6,806 bases of DNA from Ignavibacteriaceae bacterium (GCA_031292465.1 JARLHB010000181.1:1-6806); one strand, 5' to 3'; shown: positions 1 through 6,681, counted from the first letter of the stretch. Notes: generated by a model from the letters alone, not told the origin. Made by a program: numbers and translations.

Positions 1-123
1 CTTTTGCAAGGTGATTTAATTTATTAGTATTAATTATTTTCATAATAAATAATATGACAATGTTAATTGTTAATATGCAAACTGAGTTATTTATTTTACA
101 TCTGAAAGGATTTAGTAAATGTA

Positions 124-157
124 TAGTCAGCCAGTAAGATATTTTACCGGCTGACTA
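124..157 (-). terminator. Strong hairpin downstream of the 770-aa gene, probable terminator or 3'-end stabiliser
   Basis: A perfect 9-bp stem (TAGTCAGCC at 124-132, GGCTGACTA at 149-157) continues, after one A.C mismatch, into a further GTAA/TTAC 4-bp stem with a 6-nt loop. It begins 37 nt past the stop codon of the 195-2507 gene, where a transcription end would be expected, and no comparable hairpin follows either of the two genes upstream. No U-run follows it on either strand, so it is not a classical intrinsic terminator. It may instead act as an RNA-stabilising stem-loop or a terminator with weak U dependence. Confidence 0.5.
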
Positions 158-194
158 ATAGTATTACTTAATAATGCTTTAAATATTCGCGATA

Positions 195-2507
195 CTATTT
201 AAGAAGCATCATTTTTACCGTATGTACATAGTTTTCCGAAATCATTCTAACGAAATATATACCGCTTGCAAACCGGTTCCCGTTAAATACAACGTTATAC
301 TGGCCTGCAGTTTGCTTACTGTTTACCAAAGTAGTTACTTCTCTTCCGAGCATATCATATACCTTGATTAATACTTTGGATGATTTCGGTACATTGTACT
401 GAATTACAGTTGAAGGGTTGAACGGATTAGGATAGTTTTGATATAACTTGTAACTATCCGGCAGCAGATTTTTTCCCTGGCTGACGGATGTTGCATTGCT
501 TGCAGGTACAAATCTTATCATATCGGCAACTAAACCATATCCGGAGTATGAATCATTATCATAATTTAAGGATACTTTTATAGGTGTTGAGGGTGAGTAA
601 TAATATTTACCGCTTAGCCTGTAGAAATCAGACCACGTGCCAAGTGAATTACCCGGGACAAAAACGCCTTTTTGATTTAAAGCTGATTTATTCTGATTAA
701 CGGTATCTGCTGCAAGAACCCCGTTTACCATGTAACGGGCATTCATTACATTCATACTGTCAACACTATAATATACCCATGACACTTCAACATTATAATA
801 TCCAGTCGGGAAGTCTGAATAAAAAGTGGTATCAACCTGAACAATTGATGTATCTCCTGCTGTAAGAGAATACTGTTCACTTAAGCCGGGCATACTCCAA
901 TGATTACCTATGCCTGTAGGGCCTGTATCGGTGGTAGATAATGCAGTCATGTATTCAAAGTTATTAACTGCTCCTGGTGCAGTGCTGCTGATAACCGGGT
1001 AATCTGAAATCATAATTGCATCATTCTGCATATATTCTGATGTGGTACCAGTAGAATCTTTAAACATTTTCAGTACTGTAGTTGGAGTTATACTTATTTT
1101 CTTATTGCCAAGACAATACCAGCCTGAGAAATTATCGTTAGTAAGAGCCAGGCCATCTGCATGCTTTGTTTCATCTACTACTGTGCTGAACTTTACGCCG
1201 TTTGCATCGTATATTTCAAAATGAGCAGCGTGAGGCCTCCATGGACCGCTTACATGCCATACAACATAAACGTACTTTGACTGTCCTGCGAATGAGCTCA
1301 TATCTAATTCGGACCAGGCAGAATCTACAGACGGATTATTAACCATACCTGCCTGCAGCCATGTTTGTCCTGAGGGGCTCCAGGTCCCGCCGCCAAAGGT
1401 CCAGCCTGTTCCGCTTCCTTTTATTATCATCATAGAGCTGTCGCTTGAAAACCAGTCAGGGACAACTATTACCTGGCTAACGGTTTTTACGGGAACAAAC
1501 CGTATCATACTCCATATTAGTCTGCCTCTGTAAGTAGTATCATAACGCATCGAGACCTGCAAAGGAGCAGTTGATGAATATGTATAAGTTCCTTTAAGGC
1601 GGTAAAAGCCCGACCAGGTTCCAATAGAATTTCCCTGAACAAACGCACCGGCTTGATTATCCGCTGCACGATTTTGATTTATCGTATCTGATACGGCAAT
1701 TCCATTTACTGAATATTTGGCATTCATAACATCCAAGCTATCTGCATCATAATAGGCCCATGAAACATCAATATAGTAATCACCGGCTTTTAGATCCGAA
1801 TAAACAGTAGAATCAAGTTTAACAACTGCAGTGTCCCCGGCTGTTGTGGAATATTGTTCGCTTAAGCCCTGCTTACTCCAATGGCTGCCTATACCGGTTG
1901 CTCCAGCATCGGAAACCGATAAAGAAATCATGTTGCTGAAATTATCAGATGAACCCAAAGAAGTATTATCAATTATAGGGTAATCCGAGAGTAAGATTGC
2001 ATCAGTCTGCATATATTCGCTTGCAGTAGAAGCCACATCCTGAGAAGCCTTTAATACTGTGCTGGATGTAATTGTTATTTTTTTATCCCCAAGACAGTAC
2101 CAGCCGGAAAAAGCATCATTTGCAAGATCAAGGCCGTTGGCTTGTTTTGTTTCATCAACAATAGCGCTTACTTTAACATCTGTTGAGTCATAAATATCAT
2201 AATGAGCGGCATGCGGCCTGTAAGGCCCGTTTTTATGCCACATTACATAAATATATTTTGCTTTGCCTGCAAATAATCCTAAATCTAATTTGGCCCAGGC
2301 AGTATCATCCGGCGGATTATTAACCATTCCTGACGCCAGGAAAGTCTGCCCTGACGCCGACCATGATCCTCCACCGAAGGTCCAGCCGTTCCCGCTGCCT
2401 TTTAATATTATCATAGAACTATCACTCGATACCCACCCCGGCTCTACCTGGGCGAATAAGGGAACCATAAACAGAAAGAATATAACAATGAAAGTATAAT
2501 TTTTCAT
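195..2507 (-). CDS. Secreted T9SS cargo protein with four golvesin/xanthan-lyase-like beta domains in two tandem repeats
   Basis: The 770-residue protein starts with a signal peptide (residues 1-19, hydrophobic core then LFA, predicted cut before Gln20). Two repeats follow, about residues 24-350 and 351-668. Each seems to hold two beta-sandwich units of about 150 residues (roughly 27-177, 186-338, 354-504, 513-669) with the pattern Y-x-V-x-W, A-x-Y/F-x-I, SGWYCLG or GFYRL, then DAI or MIRF. This resembles the carbohydrate-binding-module-like domain of golvesin and xanthan lyase, an assignment made from memory of the pattern. Residues 685-770 form a type A T9SS sorting domain (YPNPFNP 692-698, GREV 721-724, SGIYF 748-752, terminal KMMLLK), so it should cross the outer membrane and be anchored or released at the surface. 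No catalytic domain is seen. A role in glycan binding or adhesion is inferred. The start is supported by AAAGGAG 6 nt upstream. It is probably the last gene of a unit with the two enzymes before it. Confidence 0.93.
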   Translation of the reverse strand: MKNYTFIVIFFLFMVPLFAQVEPGWVSSDSSMIILKGSGNGWTFGGGSWSASGQTFLASGMVNNPPDDTAWAKLDLGLFAGKAKYIYVMWHKNGPYRPHAAHYDIYDSTDVKVSAIVDETKQANGLDLANDAFSGWYCLGDKKITITSSTVLKASQDVASTASEYMQTDAILLSDYPIIDNTSLGSSDNFSNMISLSVSDAGATGIGSHWSKQGLSEQYSTTAGDTAVVKLDSTVYSDLKAGDYYIDVSWAYYDADSLDVMNAKYSVNGIAVSDTINQNRAADNQAGAFVQGNSIGTWSGFYRLKGTYTYSSTAPLQVSMRYDTTYRGRLIWSMIRFVPVKTVSQVIVVPDWFSSDSSMMIIKGSGTGWTFGGGTWSPSGQTWLQAGMVNNPSVDSAWSELDMSSFAGQSKYVYVVWHVSGPWRPHAAHFEIYDANGVKFSTVVDETKHADGLALTNDNFSGWYCLGNKKISITPTTVLKMFKDSTGTTSEYMQNDAIMISDYPVISSTAPGAVNNFEYMTALSTTDTGPTGIGNHWSMPGLSEQYSLTAGDTSIVQVDTTFYSDFPTGYYNVEVSWVYYSVDSMNVMNARYMVNGVLAADTVNQNKSALNQKGVFVPGNSLGTWSDFYRLSGKYYYSPSTPIKVSLNYDNDSYSGYGLVADMIRFVPASNATSVSQGKNLLPDSYKLYQNYPNPFNPSTVIQYNVPKSSKVLIKVYDMLGREVTTLVNSKQTAGQYNVVFNGNRFASGIYFVRMISENYVHTVKMMLLK
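504..1457 (-). repeat. Internal repeat B of the 770-aa protein (residues 351-668)
   Basis: This is the second copy of the duplicated unit, keeping the 327-residue register with copy A until near its end, where a two-residue insertion shifts MIRFVP to an offset of 329. It leads through a short Ser/Asn-containing linker (about 669-684) into the T9SS sorting domain. Each copy has one cysteine (C138, C465), and these appear to be the only cysteines in the protein. Confidence 0.9.
1458..2438 (-). repeat. Internal repeat A of the 770-aa protein (residues 24-350)
   Basis: This is the first copy of a 981-bp coding repeat. Landmarks lie exactly 327 residues before those of copy B: W42/W369, W136/W463, C138/C465, SEYMQ at 163/490, SDYP at 174/501, M261/M588 and W298/W625. 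By eye about two thirds of residues are identical over the first 76 positions. The DNA has diverged clearly, so this is an old duplication. Confidence 0.9.
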
Positions 2508-2513
2508 ATTATT

Positions 2514-2520
2514 CTCCTTT
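2514..2520 (-). promoter_or_regulatory. Ribosome binding site of the 770-aa gene
   Basis: The minus strand reads AAAGGAG with a 6-nt spacer to the ATG at 2505-2507. This is a good Shine-Dalgarno match and fixes the start, which also opens directly into the signal peptide. Confidence 0.75.
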
Positions 2521-2660
2521 TATTTTGTTAGTTAAAGTTGGTAAAATATTTTCTACTTGCTGAGTAAAGATTTTTCCCATCATAAAACCGGAAGTGATGA
2601 GATAATAATATTACTGATCTAATCTTTTTATAACATGATGGAATAAATTATATGTTTAAT

Positions 2661-4358
2661 TTATTTTGCATAAGGTGTGTAAATATTCCAGTCAATGTTA
2701 CATTTTGATTCATAGGCTAATGGATTTAAATTTGTCTGTAGCCATGCTTTGGGATCTTTTTTAAATTCATTAAGCTTACTAACCACTTCAGCAGTGTTCC
2801 CCTGATTTGCTGCATCGTTTTCCAATAATTTTTCTAATCTTTTTGTAACAATAAGCCACTGTTTTTCATCGCTGCCTACAAGCCTTGCATCCTGCGCTGC
2901 AAGTGTTTCTAGAAAATGAAGCGATTTGCCGCGGATTGCACGCGCTACTTTTGCAATAGATTCGCGCTGCATTTTTATATCATCTTTTTTCGGGCTGCCT
3001 GCCGCAATTGCTTTATCAAAAGAATCTACGGCTTTATACAACAAGTCTGAAGCGTCTTCAAGGTGAAGCCCCATATCTTCAAACAGCCAAGGGTGGGCTT
3101 TTGAATCATTTGTAAGCATAAAATTAGCGCTCCTGTTCGTCTTCCAGGCAGGTGTATTCCATGTCCCGTTTGATATTGTAACTGGATCCCATGAATGTGA
3201 ACCGTCGCTGTTCTTATCCAGTCCAAGTTGCCCGATTAGGTATGTAACATCCCAAGGGAATGCTTCTACTCCTCTTGCAACATATTCCCAGGCATCCATC
3301 ATATATGATGAAGCTTCCTTCCCATATGGCGCAGCTATATCCTTTAGTAATTCGTCCAGAGAAGCATCAGGAAATTTCATACTAGCTGTAAGCATAGCAG
3401 CATCAACAGAAAACTGAGACGGTGCAAAGCCAAAATATTCTTTAACGCCTACAACGCCTTTAAGGTTCTTCCAGTCCTGTAGCTGCTCATAAACGAACCG
3501 GGGGAAGAAATCTCCGAATAGGTAATAGCCTTTATAAAAGGTATAATCAAACTCGCCAATGACAGGGATGTCCCTGTCTGCCGCAACCTGTACTGTACGT
3601 TTTATACCGAGATCCGTACCATAAGCCCTGTCGTTAAAAGGATAGGCTTCATTAGAACTGGAAGCATTTAAGACAAGTCCGAAATGCGAAGGATTAATAT
3701 TTTTAACTATTCTAACAGCAGTGCCGTTTGATATTTCCCATGGTTTCCACCATAAAGTAGCGCCGGGATGGTGTTTCTGAACTGTACCGTTAAGAAAATC
3801 TAAAAAACTTGTCAGCCTTTCATCAAGAGGAATTCCGCTGCATCTCGGGCAAGGCCCGAATTCACTACAAAGCCATGCGTTTTGATCATACGTGTAAACT
3901 AAAATATTGTCAACATCAGGAAATTTATCCAAAAAGTCCCCAAGCAGTTTTGCGTATTTACTGCGAACTTCCGGATTCATTATACATGCTGGCTGAACTA
4001 TAGAATAGCCGTTATCCGTATAAAGCAGCTTAGGTATTCCGAATTGAGCAATTGTGCTTAATCCAATTTTTTTTGCCTGCGCTATTCGAAACTGCCATTT
4101 TGCAATTTGCGCAGCATCCAAGTCTTCAAGGTTTAAAACCTCATTTGCCGGCTTGCCGCCCCATGCAATGCTAAGCTGCAGCATATTTACGCCAAGCTCT
4201 TTAATCTTTGCCAGTTCATTATCATTCCAGCTAATATCCGGGTCAGATGGGCTGCCGACAATACCAACAAAATATTTAAGTCCATAAGGCCCCTTAGTTT
4301 GTGCAAACATCGGAGCGACACAAATAAATAACAGTACCAGTAAAATGTATTTTTTCAT
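2661..4358 (-). CDS. Exported TIM-barrel, glycoside-hydrolase-like protein of unrecognised family (paralogue of the 594-aa neighbour)
   Basis: The 565-residue protein has a signal peptide (residues 1-19, MFA, cut before Gln20) and no T9SS sorting domain, so a periplasmic or outer-membrane-associated site is inferred. Residues about 27-320 look like a (beta/alpha)8 barrel: short hydrophobic strands end in polar or acidic residues, for example QLSIAWG (61-67), YTYDQNAW (155-162), WWKPWEIS (203-210), IPVIGEF (264-270) and GVKEYFG (304-310). E208, E269, E307 and D158 are conserved in the paralogue and are candidate catalytic carboxylates. C125, C164, C170 and C173 (CPRC) are also conserved. Residues about 340-565 form a mainly helical C-terminal domain with a WNTPxW motif (400-405) and EDM (427-429). 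The CPRC-xx-R-xx-F stretch recalls DUF4838/alpha-glucuronidase-like barrels, but the usual preceding domain is absent. Substrate unknown. The start has AAGGA 7 nt upstream. Confidence 0.9.
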   Translation of the reverse strand: MKKYILLVLLFICVAPMFAQTKGPYGLKYFVGIVGSPSDPDISWNDNELAKIKELGVNMLQLSIAWGGKPANEVLNLEDLDAAQIAKWQFRIAQAKKIGLSTIAQFGIPKLLYTDNGYSIVQPACIMNPEVRSKYAKLLGDFLDKFPDVDNILVYTYDQNAWLCSEFGPCPRCSGIPLDERLTSFLDFLNGTVQKHHPGATLWWKPWEISNGTAVRIVKNINPSHFGLVLNASSSNEAYPFNDRAYGTDLGIKRTVQVAADRDIPVIGEFDYTFYKGYYLFGDFFPRFVYEQLQDWKNLKGVVGVKEYFGFAPSQFSVDAAMLTASMKFPDASLDELLKDIAAPYGKEASSYMMDAWEYVARGVEAFPWDVTYLIGQLGLDKNSDGSHSWDPVTISNGTWNTPAWKTNRSANFMLTNDSKAHPWLFEDMGLHLEDASDLLYKAVDSFDKAIAAGSPKKDDIKMQRESIAKVARAIRGKSLHFLETLAAQDARLVGSDEKQWLIVTKRLEKLLENDAANQGNTAEVVSKLNEFKKDPKAWLQTNLNPLAYESKCNIDWNIYTPYAK

Positions 4359-4365
4359 ATTATTA

Positions 4366-4370
4366 TCCTT
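4366..4370 (-). promoter_or_regulatory. Ribosome binding site of the 565-aa gene
   Basis: The minus strand reads AAGGA with a 7-nt spacer to the ATG at 4356-4358. The initiation region is nearly identical to that of the 770-aa gene (see findings). Confidence 0.65.
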
Positions 4371-4519
4371 AAAGTTGAACCGGGGAATGCGTTTTTAGTA
4401 ACCAAATATCCCCTTACTTAATGTTTATGTTATATACGGAATGCAATTTGATTGGAATAATACTTTCTGTTTATTTCTGCGAAATTTAACTCTGCTTTAT
4501 AGGAACTTTACAATTATTG

Positions 4520-6304
4520 CTAATTAGAAGTAATGCTCCAATCACCTTTTGAATTAGTTGTTTTGGATGGAAGGAAATAAGTTTTTAAAAATCTATTCAA
4601 ATCATTATCAAGAAGCTTTAAGGCTGATGTAATAGGCTCGGCGGACTGCTGATTTTCTATATCTTTAATAAGTATTTCCTTTAATTCGGAAATATTCTTC
4701 AATCTATCTTTTTTAGGCAGTCCCAGCTTGATAGAACTTCTTATATTGTCAGTAAGATTAGTTTCATGAAGATGATACTCATAAGATAAAACCCGCCTTC
4801 TGAACTCAGTAAGTTCTTTAACACTTTCATTAAATTCTGTCTTATAAATTGAAGGGATAATTTCCTTTACGGAATCTGCAGCTTTAATAGCTTTTGACAT
4901 TAAATAAGCAGTTTGTTCAAACCTTAGCTGCATATCTTCACGCATCCAGAAATTGGGTTCGTTATTTTCATCTGTCCTCATAAAATAAGTCCTGCGGGAA
5001 GACTGCCAGTCCGGCGTATTCCAGCTTGCGCCTTTTAATATTGCTGCAGTCATTAAATGCTGTGGGTCGCTTCTTCCTGTTTCCCTTGCATGCCATGATA
5101 CATCCCAGGGATAAAATGCAACCGCTTCTGAAGCAAGTTTCCAGTATTCTTTTACTCCTTCTGCAGCTTCACCATAACATGCTGCCAGTTCGGCAAGAGC
5201 TGAACTATCGCTTATACCTGCATTATGAAAAAACAACTGCGTCATTCTTAAGTTGGGATCGTCTTCATCAGGAACATTACCATAATATTCCTTTATTCCT
5301 TTCAGCGCTCCTGCTGAATTGACTGCTCTTAATGCTTGCAGTGTTAACAGCGGAGCAGGAATATGAGTAAACGGTTCCAATTCTTCCGTAGGGCACCCCA
5401 TCCATAATTCAGCTATTACAGGAATATTTCTTTTCCAGGCCAGATAATTAATATTTTTAAACCATCTGTCTGCAGGAAATGCAATCTGCACTTCGGCTAT
5501 ATTGGAATGTATAGACAAGCCCACACAAGTTGAATCCAACAGGTCTGCGGCACTATAAACTTCACCGGCAGATAATTCCCACGGCTCCCACCATAATTTG
5601 CCGTCAGGATTAATCTTTTTCCATTCACGGGCTAAAGTATTTACAAAAGCTGCAACCCTGTTAGCAACCGGGATGCCGTGGCACCTGGGGCAAGGGCCGT
5701 TTTCACTGCATAGCCAGGCATCCTGATCGTATGTATATAAAAGCAAATCATCAACACCGGGGAATTTTTTGCCGAATTCCCTTATTAACTTTATATAACG
5801 ATTTATGGTTACCGAATCCATTATACATTGTGGAAGCGGTTCTGTTTGCTGCGGAGGAAAGCCAACAAAAGGAGCTCCAAAATGAAAGATTGTCCTCATT
5901 CCATTTCTTCTACAAACCGATATTCGTTGTCTTAATTTTTCGCTGCGGGCTTCTATTTTATCTCCAGTACGAAGCGTCTTACTTAAATTTTTGTCCATTG
6001 GCAGAATAAATTGTTTCGGAACATCAACAATATCTTCCAGATTAAGAGCTTCATCATTCGGCCTTGAACCCCATGCTATATTTAACTGCATTACATTAAA
6101 GCCGATTTCTTTCATCTTACTAATATTCGCATCATCCCAATTTACAACCGGATTATCAGGCACGCCAAGAAAGCCTACCTTGTATTCAATATTTTGTACC
6201 TTGTTATAGTTTTGGGCGATTATATTTTGAAATAATATAATCTGGCAGCAAGCCATTATAATCAAAACATATAATAAATTTGATAAATATTGTTCTTTCT
6301 TCAT
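4520..6304 (-). CDS. Exported TIM-barrel, glycoside-hydrolase-like protein of unrecognised family (upstream paralogue)
   Basis: The 594-residue protein is a clear paralogue of the 565-aa downstream product, about 47% identical by eye over the first 55 mature residues. It has an N-terminal hydrophobic export signal with a likely cut before Gln31 (IIA then QNY). The barrel landmarks recur: QLNIAWG (73-79), YTYDQDAW (190-197), WWEPWELS (238-245), IPVIAEL (294-300), GIKEYYG (336-342). E243, E299, E339 and D193 match the acidic residues of the paralogue, and C160, C199, C205 and C208 match its four cysteines at identical spacing. The C-terminal helical part carries SWNTPxW (427-433) and EDM (456-458). 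It differs by about 24 extra residues near 93-117 and a longer, lysine-rich C-terminal part. There is no T9SS domain. The start has only a weak purine-rich GAAAAAGAA upstream. A carbohydrate-active function is inferred from fold-like features only. Confidence 0.9.
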   Translation of the reverse strand: MKKEQYLSNLLYVLIIMACCQIILFQNIIAQNYNKVQNIEYKVGFLGVPDNPVVNWDDANISKMKEIGFNVMQLNIAWGSRPNDEALNLEDIVDVPKQFILPMDKNLSKTLRTGDKIEARSEKLRQRISVCRRNGMRTIFHFGAPFVGFPPQQTEPLPQCIMDSVTINRYIKLIREFGKKFPGVDDLLLYTYDQDAWLCSENGPCPRCHGIPVANRVAAFVNTLAREWKKINPDGKLWWEPWELSAGEVYSAADLLDSTCVGLSIHSNIAEVQIAFPADRWFKNINYLAWKRNIPVIAELWMGCPTEELEPFTHIPAPLLTLQALRAVNSAGALKGIKEYYGNVPDEDDPNLRMTQLFFHNAGISDSSALAELAACYGEAAEGVKEYWKLASEAVAFYPWDVSWHARETGRSDPQHLMTAAILKGASWNTPDWQSSRRTYFMRTDENNEPNFWMREDMQLRFEQTAYLMSKAIKAADSVKEIIPSIYKTEFNESVKELTEFRRRVLSYEYHLHETNLTDNIRSSIKLGLPKKDRLKNISELKEILIKDIENQQSAEPITSALKLLDNDLNRFLKTYFLPSKTTNSKGDWSITSN

Positions 6305-6330
6305 TTCTTTTTCGGTTAGGAATGTTAATA

Positions 6331-6376
6331 TTTATAAGCGTATTGAATTATATTGTTCCAAACAGTTGTTATTCAG
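6331..6376 (-). promoter_or_regulatory. Candidate promoter upstream of the 594-aa gene
   Basis: Two overlapping possibilities exist on the minus strand. TTGGAA (6356-6361) is followed after 19 nt by TATAAA (6331-6336), fitting the long spacing of Bacteroidota promoters. Alternatively a perfect TATAAT (6347-6352) has a weak CTGAAT box (6371-6376) 18 nt upstream. Either would start transcription within about 45 nt of the ATG at 6304. Such boxes are common by chance in AT-rich DNA, so this is tentative. Confidence 0.3.
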
Positions 6377-6496
6377 CAGAATAAAACCGGCATCTAATGG
6401 ATTGACGGATTAAAATAGTTTGAACAGATTTTTCTTAAAGATTATTAAAATCCGGATGGATAGTATTAATATCCTGATTTATAAATTTATTTAATT

Positions 6497-6516
6497 AGTG
6501 AATTGAGAATTCGTTT
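6497..6516 (+). repeat. Left arm of an imperfect 20-nt inverted repeat
   Basis: AGTGAATTGAGAATTCGTTT matches the complement of 6662-6681 at 18 of 20 positions. It could be a terminal inverted repeat of a small element of about 185 bp, or two opposed copies of a protein-binding site. I see no convincing target-site duplication. Confidence 0.45.
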
Positions 6517-6531
6517 CAGAATGAATGCTGT

Positions 6532-6557
6532 TCAGAATTGTACTATTACAATTCTGA
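6532..6557. other. Perfect 11-bp hairpin (terminator-like or operator-like)
   Basis: TCAGAATTGTA (6532-6542) pairs perfectly with TACAATTCTGA (6547-6557) around a CTAT loop. It lies about 190 nt past the stop of the partial gene at the right edge and about 230 nt before the start of the 594-aa gene. It is AT-rich and has no clear U-run on the minus strand, so it may be a weak terminator or a dyad bound by a regulator. Confidence 0.5.
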
Positions 6558-6661
6558 TTTAAAACTGCCGATGGCTGTAAATAAAATATTAAGCAAAAGC
6601 AGAAATAAATTATGTACTTAATGAAGAATAATTCATAATGCAGATGAGAATAGATGTTATT

Positions 6662-6681
6662 AAACGAATCCCCAATTCACT
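6662..6681 (-). repeat. Right arm of an imperfect 20-nt inverted repeat
   Basis: On the minus strand this reads AGTGAATTGGGGATTCGTTT. It differs from the left arm at two positions only, both A to G, in the centre. The arms enclose 145 bp that include the perfect hairpin at 6532-6557. Confidence 0.45.

Noticed and set aside
1..43. Minus-strand ATG at 41-43 with an open frame running off the left edge (14 codons), possibly the start of a next gene.
   Set aside because: There is no ribosome binding site, the composition is very AT-rich with no protein signal, and it is too short to support.
3026..3226. Same-strand 66-codon frame inside the 565-aa gene.
   Set aside because: It is an out-of-frame overlap of a conserved part of the enzyme-like protein, with no independent support.
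4382..4413. GGGGA/TCCCC pairing upstream of the 565-aa gene, possibly a leader hairpin.
   Set aside because: The stem is only 5 bp with a 22-nt loop, too weak to call a regulatory structure.
5026..5322. Plus-strand ORFs of 60-98 codons opposite the three large genes.
   Set aside because: They lie wholly antisense to well-supported genes, have no RBS or recognisable domains, and look like shadow frames.
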